Source: Cyrtodaria siliqua (Eukaryota; Mollusca; Bivalvia; Adapedonta; Hiatellidae). Taken from it: 64,000 bases of DNA. Location: the NCBI GenBank assembly GCA_037043455.1, contig JAWPHD010001285.1, positions 182,001 through 246,000 on the forward strand, read 5' to 3'. The notes beneath the pieces are model-generated. The model had not been told where the DNA came from and made no database searches. It saw only the letters and a list, made by a program, of their open reading frames with translations. The position numbers and the translations under genes were made by a program. Shown here piece after piece: positions 1 through 12,520 of the stretch. Every line of letters begins with the position of its first letter. Within the stretch, counting starts at the first letter, position 1.

Positions 1-1
1 T

Positions 2-634
2 GTTGTGCTCGATAGACTCGCATGGATAATAAAGCGAGACATGGAATATGAAACTCAACAATTTTCCAAGAGTCTCGGAGACTATATCGAAACAGAAACA
101 GTTGAGTTGATAGAACTTCTCAAAGGTTTGGATTCAATTATAAAAATTGCTCCTACAAAATTGCAAATCGAGGTATCCGAAATATCCATCGTTCATGGAC
201 AGTTCATACACTATGACTTTGTTGCAGTCAACTGGTTATCATTTAATCTTTTAGGGACAGGTTGGATACTGGGCATATTTTTATCAGAGTTATTTTTTGC
301 ACTTGTTATTGTGGCCTTGCCATTTCTGTTTCTGGGTGCGTTACTCGGAGGCTGGTCACCGCATGCCACGATTCTAAAAAAAACTTCAATAGAGGTTGTT
401 CAAAATGTGAACGCAAACCTGCTGTATGATGCTATATCGAAAAAGCTTAAAAGTCTCGAAGAGAAAGTAGATGAATTCTTTGACGTCGAAGTTTCACGCA
501 ACCTCGATTCCCTCGATAAACAGTTCAAACACATATGTACTTCCACAGAAGACCCTGCGAGTATAATTAACAGGTTTACACGCTTGAGCGGCAATTTGGG
601 ATCATACTTAAGAGACTGCGAACGCATTTTGTAA
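2..634 (+). CDS. 3' part of an unidentified membrane-anchored coiled-coil protein
   Basis: The frame is open from the left edge to a TAA at 632-634, so this is the C-terminal ~210 residues of a longer protein or its last exon. The N-terminal half is an acidic, helical stretch. Around residues 80-115 there is a long hydrophobic segment (start LLGTGWILGIF, end LGALLGG) long enough for one or two membrane passes. A charged helical tail with coiled-coil character follows (KKLKSLEEKVDEFFDVEVS). A canonical AATAAA lies 21 bases after the stop, which supports a true gene end. I do not recognise the family. The helix-membrane-helix pattern recalls the C-terminal stalk of dynamin-like or interferon-inducible GTPases, but no GTPase motif is inside the window, so this is only a guess. 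Confidence 0.65.
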   Translation, partial: VVLDRLAWIIKRDMEYETQQFSKSLGDYIETETVELIELLKGLDSIIKIAPTKLQIEVSEISIVHGQFIHYDFVAVNWLSFNLLGTGWILGIFLSELFFALVIVALPFLFLGALLGGWSPHATILKKTSIEVVQNVNANLLYDAISKKLKSLEEKVDEFFDVEVSRNLDSLDKQFKHICTSTEDPASIINRFTRLSGNLGSYLRDCERIL

Positions 635-654
635 ACGTAGACCACACCTTTATT

Positions 655-660
655 AATAAA
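655..660 (+). terminator. Polyadenylation signal AATAAA
   Basis: AATAAA lies 21 bases after the stop codon of the gene ending at 634. This is a short but acceptable 3' UTR for the partial gene at the left edge. Confidence 0.45.
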
Positions 661-1660
661 GGTTGCGCTAGTATATCTGTATACATATACAGACATAGTA
701 CAGTGTTTAAGTCTATCGAGAAAACAATAGCTGATTTGTATTTTTATGGGTTTGATGATTTAAAATTTCTATTATTTAAATATTTAAACATGTTGTTCAG
801 GCTCGCATTTGTGTTGGTGTTGTGTGCTTAATATATACTCATTTATAAGACATATTCTTGGTGAACGTTCCTTTTATATAGAAATCTCGTATGTATAAAA
901 TATCACATACTCTACAACGTTTGTTTTTATCTTGTCTCCGTAAAGTATTATTTAATCATGCTCTAGTTAAATCGAAAACATGGTTCATATATATATATAT
1001 ATTTTAATTTGATTGACTAAGTTTCCTTCAACCTTACATCCTTTAGTTGTTTATAGTTTAGTTATTTTGTGTATTAAAAGTGTACAATGGACATTGACTT
1101 TCCAACTGATTCAAACCCAAAACTTCAAACAAATGTATCACTTTAGTTACTTTTTCTTTCAAACGTTAGAAGTATTTGCATATCAAATTCTATAACACTT
1201 CTGGATTTTAGTTTTAAAGAATGTATGTTTATGAATTTGTATGTTGTGTTTTCTTAATTATTATTTTTAGAAGGATAAACACGTGTACGTGATTTACATG
1301 CTATTCAATTTGTAGTCGGAGACTTTTATTGCTGTGTAAATGAATGTGCACACTGGTGGGAAATGGGTGTTTTATATGCGTATAATAGACGTCCGTTAAC
1401 AATGTATTTTAATATAAAAATGTATTAGACGTATTGTATGTAATATTTAAATATCATGTGTCCCAATGTTATTCATTTGGATCGCCCTTGCCATCTAGAA
1501 CATTTAAACGAGTTTAACTGATTTACGCTGAGTTATCATTGGCGGAATTGAATTTGGTCGAGCTATATATAATAATAATAAAATAATATATGTAAATTTT
1601 CAGTGATGTAAGTAACTTAGTCTGACGGTTGCATAATAACGTTACCGGGTCAAATAAGTC
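661..1660. other. Non-coding AT-rich stretch
   Basis: No convincing gene is seen. There is a short (AT)n run near 990-1003. The open frames here are short, lack recognisable motifs and have the base composition of the surrounding non-coding DNA. Confidence 0.5.
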
Positions 1661-1662
1661 AG

Positions 1663-2060
1663 AGCGTGCAACACCTTTTGTGAAGTAATATTATGACGCC
1701 CATGACGTCACAACTGACAGTAGTAAATTTAGGTCTCTTAAAAAGACGTTTGTGAAGGTATACTATTTGAAACACTTTGTTAAATATTGAACATGTTATG
1801 CAAATATGTTGTTGCTCATTAACTATCACTCATATTATAATAAATATGGTTTTACTATTTAAGAACTATATTTCCCTTTTCGACTTTTCGAATGAATGAA
1901 ATCTATGTATATTAATTTATCCCATTCCTTATTTCTGAAAACATGCCTGGGCTGGATTTCTTGAAATCGTGCTAGCTTCTTCGATATGTGTGTTAAATTA
2001 AAAAATAAAACAAGAAACAGGCGGGTAATGCTGTGAAAACTACTTTATTTTATGTAATCA
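1663..2060 (+). repeat. Diverged tandem duplication, copy 1
   Basis: This block shares an ordered series of matches with 2984-3580. The shared pieces are ACACCTTTTGTGAAGTAA followed by GACGCCCATGACGT, then TTTCAGAACTATATTT-like and TTTTCGAC, then TCCCATTCCTTATTT, and GCTAGCTTCTTCGATATGTG followed by GCTGTGAAAA. Order and strand are the same, with indels between blocks, so this is an old segmental duplication with a period of about 1.3-1.5 kb. Confidence 0.6.
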
Positions 2061-2983
2061 TATGTTATATTCATCATGTTCTGTGATTTTGTATTTAGAA
2101 TAAGTAGCAACACTATATTTAAAATCAGTGTTACAGTTCAGTTTATATTCATATTTAACCATATGTTTAATAATCCATTGATTCCATTATTATTACAAGT
2201 AACCATGGTAACGTCATCCTTTAATGTGATTAAAGGGTATAAAATAAAGTTTAAATAGATACAAGCATTATGTATAATGAAACTTTATTATTCAATTAAG
2301 CATGAAGTGAAGAATTTTGTATATTTTCAGAAAAATGAAAGTAGTTACTACATAGTGAATATATATGTAATGAAATGTAAAAAAAAATATAATGAATTGA
2401 GGTATTCGGTAATTTGAAAATATAATATTAAATGTGGTATTTAGTGAAGAAATATGTTTTTTTAGTAAATAAATAAGGGCGTTACCAAGGTAACCAAACG
2501 GCAAATTTATTGGTTTTAAGGTGTTTTTTTGAAATTGCGTTGTCACAAATATTAAGTCGCTGCAATATTATGAAATTTGAAAACAGGGCCAGCAACTTCC
2601 TGCGTAGGATGCAGGTATTGATTTCCTGCGGTGATTTTTTTTATTTGTTGCTGTTGTTGTTGCTGCTGATTTTATTCAAAGTATGAGGGGTAATCAATAC
2701 TATTGAAATCACATTTATTTGTATTACTTTGCGATGGAATTCAACGAAATTATTAATAACATGTCACCGTGACTAAATGAACTCACTGGAATACGTGATC
2801 ACGACATATGTGATGTCATTGTGTTAACGACGTCATACTTTTTGTTATGCTTTATATTTGCAGATTGAGATAAAAACAAACAAAACACGCTTTCCCTCAA
2901 ATTCCTTGTTATTTGGTAATTACAGTAATATAATTGGCGAATCCTGAAGGTTTCACGATAAACTAAGGGGTTGAAATAAGTTT

Positions 2984-3580
2984 AATAAAACCTTTTGTGA
3001 AGTAACAATACGACGCCCATGACGTAACAACTGACGGTAGAAAATTTTAATTCCTTAATAATTGCTTATTGATCATCGCTTTTATTATAATTATTATGGT
3101 AGTATTTGCTTGTTATTGGAACATATGTGTATGTAGCCAACATTGTCATGTATTTTTTTTTCATTTTTAAAACAATTGTTATACTTTCAAGACTTATTAA
3201 GGCATTACTATTTCAGAACTATATTTTCTTTTCGACGTTTAGAATGATAATATGAATTTGAGCTATTTTTAGAGTTTCTTTGGCACTTCGAGTGTAAAGG
3301 AAACGTACGAGTACCTTGAGTTAGCCATGTTTTACCTTTAAGTGGCAAAAGAAACAGCTGACATTACTTTTAAGTTATTAACGACGTTATGTATAACGTC
3401 ATTACGTGTCAATAACTGCAATATTACACACAACAAAAGAAGTCCCATTCCTTATTTAAAAAAAAACGCCTGAAATCATGCTAGCTTCTTCGATATGTGT
3501 TAATTTAAAGAAGCAAACGAAGAAAGAACGGCTTATGCTGTGAAAAATAACTGCACTGACCAGCTACTTTATTTATGTAT
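2984..3580 (+). repeat. Diverged tandem duplication, copy 2
   Basis: Second copy of the block at 1663-2060 in the same orientation, with the same order of shared segments but longer spacers. It has no coding potential. Bases 2061-2983 between the copies hold no recognisable gene. Confidence 0.6.
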
Positions 3581-3738
3581 TGATTTGCTGTATTCATCAA
3601 CTCGTTTGTTTGTATATTTAAAATAAATGGATACATACATACATAACATGTTATTGTTTATTTCCACTATTTTATAAAAACATATATTTTTATTGTGCAA
3701 CTGATCTTATTTTATTCTAGACATATTCATACTGTTAG

Positions 3739-3860
3739 CATGACCTCATCACGCTATGTTGACCAATCATTAATAATTAAAGTGACACACCTCCACGTTT
3801 GGGTAAGTGGTGGACTCGGTGTTTATCGTTAATGCTCAACTGAATTTAGTGCTATATAAA
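3739..3860 (+). repeat. Dispersed repeat (partner at 61271-61392)
   Basis: This ~120-bp segment is the reverse complement of 61271-61392 at roughly 75-80% by eye. Both include CTCGGTGTTTATCGTT, GCTCAACTGA and the segment GACCAATCA. The two copies lie 57 kb apart in opposite orientation, as expected of a dispersed mobile repeat. Confidence 0.55.
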
Positions 3861-4657
3861 CATGCGTTGCAGTGATCATTTTTATTGAATATGCTGTTCT
3901 AAGTCTAGCGTAGAATTATGGATATTTTGGTTATAAGCTAAATGTTATTGAAACTTAAATTAAATGTAATTGAACTACGGTCAAATGTTTTGATTGTTCA
4001 TATAGAGACTGAGGATAATGTCCGAGTAACATCCTCTTCTGGGATATTTGGCAAATGTTTGCTTGAATGGTTTTAACGTCGTTTTAGCAAATTTTAAGGA
4101 TATGTATGACGCTGGATTTGTAGTGGTGGCGGCAGACCACCCACTTATTCCTGGGTAAAATCAGTACTATATATATATACTATATTTCCCGCCATCCGTA
4201 CGAATCGACACTTTGTCACTTACAAGTCGAGCTCCCAGCGGGATGACCGCCCATAACACAATATATGACACAATGTATGACTGGTAAAAAATGGCTTTCC
4301 AATATGACAATTAATTCATGATTCCATGATAAAGTTCTTCATATATCCCATTTTAAATTAAGTTAATGTTCGCTCGAGCAAGTTAAAATACTGTACGAGC
4401 GAACCAAGGTACATGGAAGCTGGCAACAGAACAGGAACTTGATATTCTTGTTGAAAACAGGCATTCCGTAAACACAAAATGTGTGATGAAAGTCTTGGAA
4501 AATCATAAACTTTAGTAGGGGAAATACAATTTTTTGTACATAAATTTCAATTATTTCTACTTTCAGTTCAATTTTATGAGTAAAAAATCCATATAATATA
4601 ATATATATTTCATTCCTTATATTTTATGATATATAATAAAACAACTATTTAATTCAT
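3861..4657. other. No gene; possible SINE fragment near 4150-4260
   Basis: Nothing coding is seen. Around 4205-4240 the words CACTTACAAGTC and CCAGCGGGATGA resemble parts of the SINE-like sequence at 63300-63370, so a short decayed repeat may lie here. Confidence 0.35.
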
Positions 4658-4832
4658 TCTGATAAATAGATCTAACCATTGCATTCTAAGGAATTAATTA
4701 GTGTGAGTGACTACTGACCCTTAAAGGGTACTATTGCACGAGGCGGTACGCCGATTGCAAAATATACCCTTCTCGGGTCAATAGTCACTCCCTCTGATAA
4801 ATAGTTCTAACCATTGAATTCTAAAGTATTAA
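4658..4832. mobile_element. Fold-back (MITE-like) element between 40-bp direct repeats
   Basis: Bases 4705-4730 and 4765-4790 form an inverted repeat (GAGTGACTACTGACCC against GGGTCAATAGTCACTC) around a 34-base loop. It is flanked directly by two ~40-bp direct repeats, 4658-4697 and 4793-4832, each starting TCTGATAAATAG and ending ATTAA. The hairpin could fold in DNA or RNA. Direct repeats this long are unlike an ordinary target duplication. Confidence 0.6.
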
Positions 4833-6336
4833 ATAGTTGTATACTATTAAACCAACAGTTTATGTTAACACGATCTTAAAACATACCAAAATATATTGTA
4901 ATATAATATCGTTTGTTTAGTCAATGTAAATATTGATCTAATATTGACGTTTAGAACTCATTTTTGCCTTACATTGACAGAATTAGATATGGGACACAAC
5001 TCTGACAACCAAATCTCATAATTTGACAGAGTCGTGTTTCCCTTAAGATAATCGTATTTTTTGTTTAGCAAAATGATCAGTACTAATGGCAGATCTACTG
5101 GTAAAGTTGACTCTTCTTTTAAACGTAGCATAATTATGATATTTTAGGGAGTGTTCGACACACAAACATACATGTGTATGGTGTATATCAGTGACCTCCT
5201 ACGTGTACACGTACAATGTCCTCTATGCGGGAAATTATAGTTTCTATAGAAACTGTGTAAAAAACAGTGTACGGAGGACTGCTTTGTTTCCAGGCGATTT
5301 CAGTCATAAAGGTACCATACTGAGTGTTATGTAACTAGACAAGTCTTAATTCTTATCGTGGACGTGCTCGATTCAAATGAAAATGTCCTCGTACACACAA
5401 ACACACAATGATAAGCACATATTGATGAAATGATAACATAAGATTTAATAAATTAATCTCATACAAGCACAACTTTGTAAGGATATTATATCTATCAACT
5501 TTAAAAAGTCCTAGTTATATTAAAGGATCGTTCGCGATTTGATTATGCTTCAATATATAGAAATTACCGTAAGGGAAATACCTCGTAAGGTGTTATACGT
5601 TTTAATATATCGTATAAACCTTTTATCTTGTTAAGTACAAGAAGCTCGACAAAATGACACCAGATTGAAGTTTCTAAATTATATAGTTCCAACTAATAGC
5701 TTAACTTTTCAGCAAATAAGTCTGCTTTATTTAATGATATATAATAAATCTCACCTCATGGTAAGTATATAGTTGTATAGTAGTGTATTTGTTTTTGAAT
5801 TTATTTATCAGTGTATGGTTACTTTTAGATTAATGTTATCAAAAGAGAGTGAATACACACTAGATGCCAGTTATAAGAAACCCAATTACATTTTAGTTCA
5901 TATCTTTTGGATGGAATGTACAATATTGACAAAAGATCGTATGAAAAGTAATCAATATGTTTTTAAAAGATTCATCAAATAAATCGGATTACATTAAGTC
6001 ACAGCTTTAAAAAAATGAGTTAAAATTAGAGGAAATTATGATGAAAAATAAACGTTTTATTAAAATTGAAAATCGGGATAATTATGTGTCGTCTAGTGTA
6101 TATTATATGGGTGACACTTAGCCACATTTTAAAGATAACATTCGAGGTAACCTACCTGCTCGATATCTTTGAACCGTGACATACTCCCCCTACAGATTGA
6201 AATACATCCTCGAATTTCCAAGGGATTTTAAAATCATTTGCATATTTCTGGAAGTTTACTCAGTCACGGTCCCTGCCGAGATCGGCAAATGTCACAGGGT
6301 TAGAAACAAATGTATATATATAATTGGGCTACAACT
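4833..6336. other. No gene seen
   Basis: AT-rich non-coding DNA. Bases 5568-5615 share CTCGTAAGGT.TTATAC.TTTTAATATAT with 9361-9402, and more weakly with 12735-12765, so a short dispersed repeat is present. No open frame here carries a recognisable motif. Confidence 0.45.
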
Positions 6337-6351
6337 CCACACACACGCACG

Positions 6352-6396
<45 letters not shown>
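6337..6396 (+). repeat. (CA)n microsatellite
   Basis: About 60 bases of nearly pure CA dinucleotides with a few CG interruptions at the left end. The short open frames that cross it are products of the repeat. Confidence 0.95.
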
Positions 6397-6398
<2 letters not shown>

Positions 6399-8143
6399 CT
6401 GCCGATGGTTCCTACACGTCCCACCCCACCCCCTAATCCCCTCGTTTACCACCAGTAAGTTTGGGGATGAGAATGGATGTCATTTTAAAGTAAACATGAA
6501 ACAACATGTGTAGCCATTTGGTAGATAATGATTTGGAGGATGGGGCAAAGATTCAAGGATTGATATGGGCAGTATGCAACATAGTTACATTGAAGAATAA
6601 ACAGAACTAACTACACAAAAAAATTGTAGAATTAAGAAATAGGACAACACCCCCCCCCACCCCCCTGCCTTCAGCCCCCACAAAGACAATGGATGTCCCC
6701 ACCCAAACACACTCCTCTTGATAATGGGTGTTTGGAGAGTTGGGAGCTAGGATTGAGGTGAGAAGCATGGTGTAAGAATAAAAACAACAACACGGAAACA
6801 AGTATATGGGACACTTGTTAGGGTACAGTTGCATGGTCTGAGGGGAGCCCATGCCCCTTTAATGATAAGCTAAAATTATAGTACGACGTATTGTACATTT
6901 CATGATATATGTTAAACTGGGCTGTTTGGCCGTCCAGGAAGACGATGATTCATTTGAACCTAACATGTAATGCATCCGTCGCAATAATGCTATAGGAATC
7001 CCATACCAACATTTAGTTGAACAAGGAGAACTAATTTGAGATATATATATTAAACATACGGAATAAATACTGAAAAGTGGATCCAGTGGAAGCAACAAAC
7101 ACAAACAATAGATACAAGTAGCAGATTCGGTTTTATTGAGTCTGTACATGAGTGTTAATGTAAAATCTTGATCTGCCTTAATTGCACCTTTGATGGGCCA
7201 TCTTAAGTTGGGTTCCATGGGAGCCCAGACTTTATAGAAGGCAATATTACAATTGTAACCCTAAAAAATACGACAAGGAAATCCATTCCGAAATATAGAT
7301 AGGTTAGGACAAGACATATACGAGATATATGGATGTAAACACAGCTTATACGCTAAATTCGATGTGAAATGGGACAGTAGACATTGTTTGGGCAATCGAA
7401 ATGTGGGTTGCACAGGAAATATCAGAACTGAAATTGATTTTGCAGCCCTTTAGATACTACAAGGAGGCTGCTCATAGCCATATTTGGCTGAGCTAGGACA
7501 AACAATTAAGAGCAAGCTAAAACTGTAAACACAGCTTACACGCACACTTCGAAGTGGTTTGGGAGGCCGAAACCCGGGAATACCATAAGGCCACTTGTTA
7601 ATCGAATAGTCAAGCTAATACAAAATGAAGTAAGACTGACCCATCCTAAATTACTAGAAGTTCAGTAGCACCTGCTACTCCATTTATGAAACATAGAAGT
7701 TGCATGTATACCGATTACGTGTGAAACATAGAGAAACAAAGCGACCTGATGTACCAATTTTATATATTTTCTGCAAATGTAATGATCAGTTTTAACTAGA
7801 ACTGAAAAACAATCAAGAAGGGATAGATGTACATATAGATATACATATAGATATACGTACAGATATACATATAGATATAAATATATATTAAAAAGCCAAA
7901 CCGTTAACAGTTGATAAAATCAAATAACAGGTAAGGATCTCAAATAATACATGTTACGATACATGGGGTGGGGGTCGGTGGGTAATTTTCTGCTCGTCAT
8001 TCAATACAGATTGCGGATTACAGATAACACAATATATATATTCTCAATGACAAAAAAATAATCTCGCAAAAGATAGATAACATCAAATTAAACAATACTA
8101 AATAACAGATAATATTATTTCACAATAACAGATAATAAAATAT
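6397..8143. other. No gene; C-rich and ATAGAT simple repeats
   Basis: Holds a C-rich run at about 6650-6685 and a short tandem tract of ATACATATAGAT type at about 7828-7885. The open frames of about 80-120 codons here show no family resemblance. Confidence 0.45.
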
Positions 8144-8709
8144 AAAAAAGAGTATGATAATGGACCTTTGAAAACGGCCGAGCACGACACATACGAAATA
8201 TTGCAGTCTCGGTTTGATTGAGACTGTTCATGAGCGGTAGTGAAATATGCTAGCTACCGCTCACGCCCTCAAGCCCCGGGTTGAGCAGAACTCAATATTC
8301 ATAAAATCAATAGTACAAAATTGTAACCATGAATAAGGCGGTGGACATGGAGTATACTACTTCCCCATGTCGCACGGCGTATGGTCCCAATATCTAATAA
8401 CATTAAATGCCCCGAAGAGCGAAATAAACATAATGGAATTTAGTTGGGAGCAGCGGTTATGAAACCTGCGTATCACAAGTAACAGCCAAAAGACTAAATT
8501 AAAAAGCAGACAACATATCCTATGAGTGGTTAAACAATACCCAGAGCCTTTTATCGGCCAGAGTAGTGGAACCACCGAATCAAAAATTAAGTAAGAAAAC
8601 AAAAGAAATTGAAAATGTACAACCGATAACTAAATATAAATAACGGGCTCAGCGATCTCCAAAGATCGAAAGAATAACAGTACTGATTGCAAGCGCGGGG
8701 AGACGTTTA
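8144..8709 (+). repeat. Tandem duplication unit 1
   Basis: 8144-8331 and 8623-8709 each match the adjacent unit 8748-9038 almost base for base (CGGCCGAGCACGACACATAC, GCAAGCGCGGGGAGAC). Between them unit 1 has about 290 extra bases (8332-8622) that unit 2 lacks, apart from a short CCCGAAGA word. No coding function is apparent. Confidence 0.8.
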
Positions 8710-8747
8710 ACTGCCGCCACACTGCACAAGCAAAGTCACTGTGCTAT

Positions 8748-9038
8748 AAAAAAGAGTATGATAATGGACCTTTGAAAACGGCCGAGCACGACACATACGA
8801 AATATTGCAGTCTCGGTTTGATTGAGACTGTTCATAAGCGGTAGTGAAATATGCTAGCTACCGCTCACGCCCTCTAGCCCCGGGTTGAGCAGAACTTAAT
8901 ATTCTTAAAATCAATAGTACAAAATGTTAACCATCCCGAAGATGTACCACCGATAACTAAATATAAGTATCGGGTTCAGCGATCTCCAAAAATCGAATGA
9001 ATAATAGTACTGATTGCAAGCGCGGGGAGACTTTTAAA
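8748..9038 (+). repeat. Tandem duplication unit 2, internally deleted
   Basis: Direct repeat of unit 1 about 600 bases downstream, lacking the middle of unit 1. The high identity of the shared parts suggests a recent duplication. Confidence 0.8.
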
Positions 9039-9210
9039 GTTCACCAATAAAGCAAGACAAAAATAAACCTTCACCTCTCCCTCTTTAATGCATCACTTGA
9101 TTATAATATCATAGAGGTAGAATGTTTGATCCTAAAACTCTTAAAATGCAATATAGCTGCATTATTTTTAGCATGGTATTTAATCAATTGTTTTTATTAT
9201 CGTAACGGTG

Positions 9211-9236
9211 ACGAAGTATATATATATATATATATT
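9211..9236. repeat. (TA)n tract
   Basis: Short TA dinucleotide run. The surrounding bases 9039-9854 show no gene. Confidence 0.7.
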
Positions 9237-9854
9237 AATAAGCAATGTTTCACTAAACAATGTATTTACAACATTTAAAATTATCTTTGAATCATAACAA
9301 ATATTCACATTTTGTTCTGTGTTTCAGTGTTTTATTAATATAAAGCGTACTGTAATGTGTAAAAGGGATAACTCGTAAGGTCTTATACCTTTTAATATAT
9401 TTGCTGCAATTTTATATGATTTGATATGTAGTAATGTGTTTAAAGTTATTAGCAACAAATATTATACACCTATGTTTCTTGATGTGAAGGGCGAGATATG
9501 TTCACTCGAATATTGATTCAAAAATCGTAATATTGACATACATATGCGTACTGGACAAATAGTAATATCTAAGGGCCATAATCAAGGGAAATTACACATT
9601 TTCTTTGTGGAACTGGAATTAGATTGTTGTTTTACTATTTCATGAAAAGAAATGTATTATCCATTTTGCAAATATTGACATAAAGTACGGGTCCCGTTGG
9701 AATTCCTCGCAAAAAGTATCATGTTGTAAATGTGATATCTGATATAATAGGATCATTACTATAGTAACTTGTTCTTGAAGTGTAATGCCAGATCAAGTCA
9801 TTTATCTACGAAAGGTGATACAAGCTTCCATAACAAGTTACTATACATAGGTGT

Positions 9855-9985
9855 AGGAGCTTGTCAATATTTTGTGAAAATATTTGGCCCCCCACCAATA
9901 ATTGAAACATACTTTGTTTTGATTGTCAAATATATTTTTCAAAACGTTTGGCCCCCTCAATAATTGAAACGTTCCTAGGCCCATG
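9855..9985 (+). repeat. Dispersed repeat (partner at 19258-19400)
   Basis: Contains CCAATAATTGAAACATACTT, TTGATTGTCAAATAT and AATTGAAACGTTCCTA followed by GGCCCATG. The same words stand in the same order at 19300-19395. Related shorter words (GGCGTAGGAATAG, GGCGTAAGAGCCGG) occur on the other strand near 40900 and 28557. Confidence 0.6.
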
Positions 9986-11021
9986 CTATAGTAATGCTCC
10001 TTTTATTATTTAACTCTTTACATATCATAATAAGAAAACATGTATCAAAACAAAACAAATTAAAACAAACCTGTATTAAGTCAAATTAACTGAAAACCAC
10101 CAACAGGAGAGACATGAAAACATGTATATTACATTGCAACAACTATACATGTGTTCATTACACATGGGTAAACAATTCAAAATCTTGTGAATTTACCAAC
10201 TGTCATAATCATGATACTGTTAAATTGATTAATTAAACCACAATGTTCACAAATGCACAAACAATCATTCTGATTGAGTTCACATGTTAAAACATCCATT
10301 GTTCTTAATGGATTACTAGCTGGGCAATCCCCACCATTCCAATTGGGAATTTCCAAAATCAATTTTTAGTAGAATAATGTTATGGATTCAGAAAACCTCA
10401 GGGTTTTTGTATTCCATTTTAGGAAAATGAAGGTACTAGGTATACATATAATTATTGATAGGTATATAATAAATATAATTAATAATGAGTGGGCGTTCAT
10501 ACTAGTACAGTATAATAACCAGAGAGTTACGTTAAATGTAGTTTACTACACAAGCTAAAGATAGAAACTGACCAGCATGGTATGAGAGAGGCAAGAGTCT
10601 GCAATGTCTGATTGACAGATAGGGAGGAGGGGCTAAGATAATTATCAATGATTATAAGAAATCCATGACAGTAGGTCAGATCAGAGAACAACACATATTA
10701 CATATCTTTCAATGTCAACTAAAGGAAACAAAACAAGGGTTAAAACTTTATAAAGACGCACTTTCCAGTTTCGCTATTTCAATTATCTTTTGATCATTAC
10801 AATACTGAGCTACTATTTACTATTAAATCGTCAGGTCAGATTTCAATTCAACGAGTGAATGAAACAGAATGTAAAAAAAGCAACACCTTTTTTTTAGATT
10901 TGATTTACAACTTTAAAGCATTTATTTTTATACACAATTTATCTTTTGGGAATATGTGAGAACATATATGTAGGGTACTTACTGATAATTTAGTTTGACT
11001 TGTTTAATAACTGAATTGAGA
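9986..11021. other. No gene seen
   Basis: AT-rich DNA without a convincing open frame, repeat or RNA gene. Confidence 0.45.
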
Positions 11022-11213
11022 AATGAATGTTGTTTAACGGCACATAAACAAAATTATATGTTATTTAGAGCCGCCCCATGTGGAGAGGAATGATATATAA
11101 TAATCAGAGATCCTACTCTACTCTTACTAACAAATTGATTCATGAATATGTTTCTTTAACGTGCTCGAGGGATAGAATCCGATACACGCCTGGTTTACGT
11201 CCCCATCCGACAT
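11022..11213 (-). mobile_element. SINE family 1, partial copy
   Basis: Shares GAATGTTGTTTAACGG, TATTTAGAGCCGCCCCA, CTTTAACGTGCTCG and TTTACGTCCCCATCCGACA in the same order with the fuller copy at 30391-30675. The tRNA-like head, which would lie to the right, is missing. Confidence 0.7.
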
Positions 11214-11499
11214 TTTCTTTCTTATTTTTTTTTTATAAAAATCGGACTTCTGTGAGAGAAGAATGGTTTGCATTCGTTTGGTACAATACAATACCTTTCT
11301 AACTGAATATCTGTAAATATTTACATCATGTCTAAATTTGGGAACACCGAATCCTGGTTGCTCAGTACAACATTATGAGATTTCTGGCAACTGACACAAT
11401 CTGTATATGGTTATCGGACCGTAGTTGATAACTTATTTTCTGTATACATTCATATTCGAGAGAAAAATACCATTTACCGAGTCAAGATTATGGTCTATG

Positions 11500-12135
11500 T
11501 AACTACCGGGAAGGGGCTAAATTTGACCCCGTGGCACCATTTGAACAAGGTGTTAAATGACCACAAGTTTATGCTACATGCAAATCATAAAACCTGTGGC
11601 TCTTGTAGTTTCATAGAGGAAATGTTTTTGAAGACTCTTCTATATAACTCTTTGTAAAACTGTGACACCACGGTGCGGGCCCATATTTGATCCCAGGGTC
11701 ACCATATGAACAACTTGGTTGAGGACTACAATCTGATATAACATGAAATAAGAGAACGTTGTGACTTGTGGTTTTGGAGAAGAGTATCTTCTAAGTTTTC
11801 CCCCATATGTCATGTAAATCTTTTCAAAATCTCCATAATTCCCGGGGCACAGGCATGTTTAACCGCGAGGAGTTCATTTGAATCATTTTCATGGTCTAGG
11901 CGTGCCGATCATTTATAAAAAAACACTGTCTAAATCTGTTTAGTGCTTTTTGAGAAGAAAATGCGTTGTTGTTAAATGTGTATGGTAACGGCGACCATTT
12001 GGGATATCGCTTTGACCTAATGTTAACAAAATTGAAAGCCAATCACCTCCGCATCATTCATGTGAAGTTTGGTTAAAATCGTCTAATCGATTTAACGGAC
12101 GGTCGGCGGACAAACGGATGACGTCCAAAAGGAGG
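11500..12135 (+). repeat. Dispersed element with ~167-bp internal repeats
   Basis: TTTGACCCCGTGGCACCATTTGAACAA at 11521 is echoed about 167 bases on by TTTGATCCCAGGGTCACCATATGAACAA. The region ends with a GACGGTCGGCGGACAAACGG segment, a GACGG-rich end common in invertebrate repeats. It is probably a decayed non-autonomous transposon. No coding capacity is seen. Confidence 0.45.
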
Positions 12136-12326
12136 TCGCAATCAAGTGATGAGGCAATTATTCTTTAAATTAAATAGTTTAATGCTCCAACTGAATCGTC
12201 TTGCTATTAGTTGCCTTCAAAAATACAATTATAATTTGAATATAATTACATGTTCCAGATGACTGGTTTTGTTAAAAGTACATTATATATTAAGACATCA
12301 TACAAATGGTACTAGTAGCTCATTAG

Positions 12327-12520
12327 CCTGACGTTTAGCATATAAAGGGTAGACTGATCGGCCAAAGTCAGAATAATGTGACTAGAGGTGTCACGACGTA
12401 GTACTGCCGAGTGGTAACACTATAAAGTGGAATATTGAGTTCACTGCTACTAGTAGACACCGTCGTGATTTGACTGAAATAGTGTTAAAAGCGGTGTTAA
12501 ACCCTTTGCGTACATACATC
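12327..12520 (+). mobile_element. SINE family 2, body and tail only
   Basis: Shares CATATAAAGGGTAG, ACTATAAAGTGGAATATTGA-like, CACTGCTACTAGTAGACAC, CGTGATTTGA and the GTTAAACC tail with the fuller SINE at 46700-46985. The tRNA-like head is absent or too decayed to see. Confidence 0.6.
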
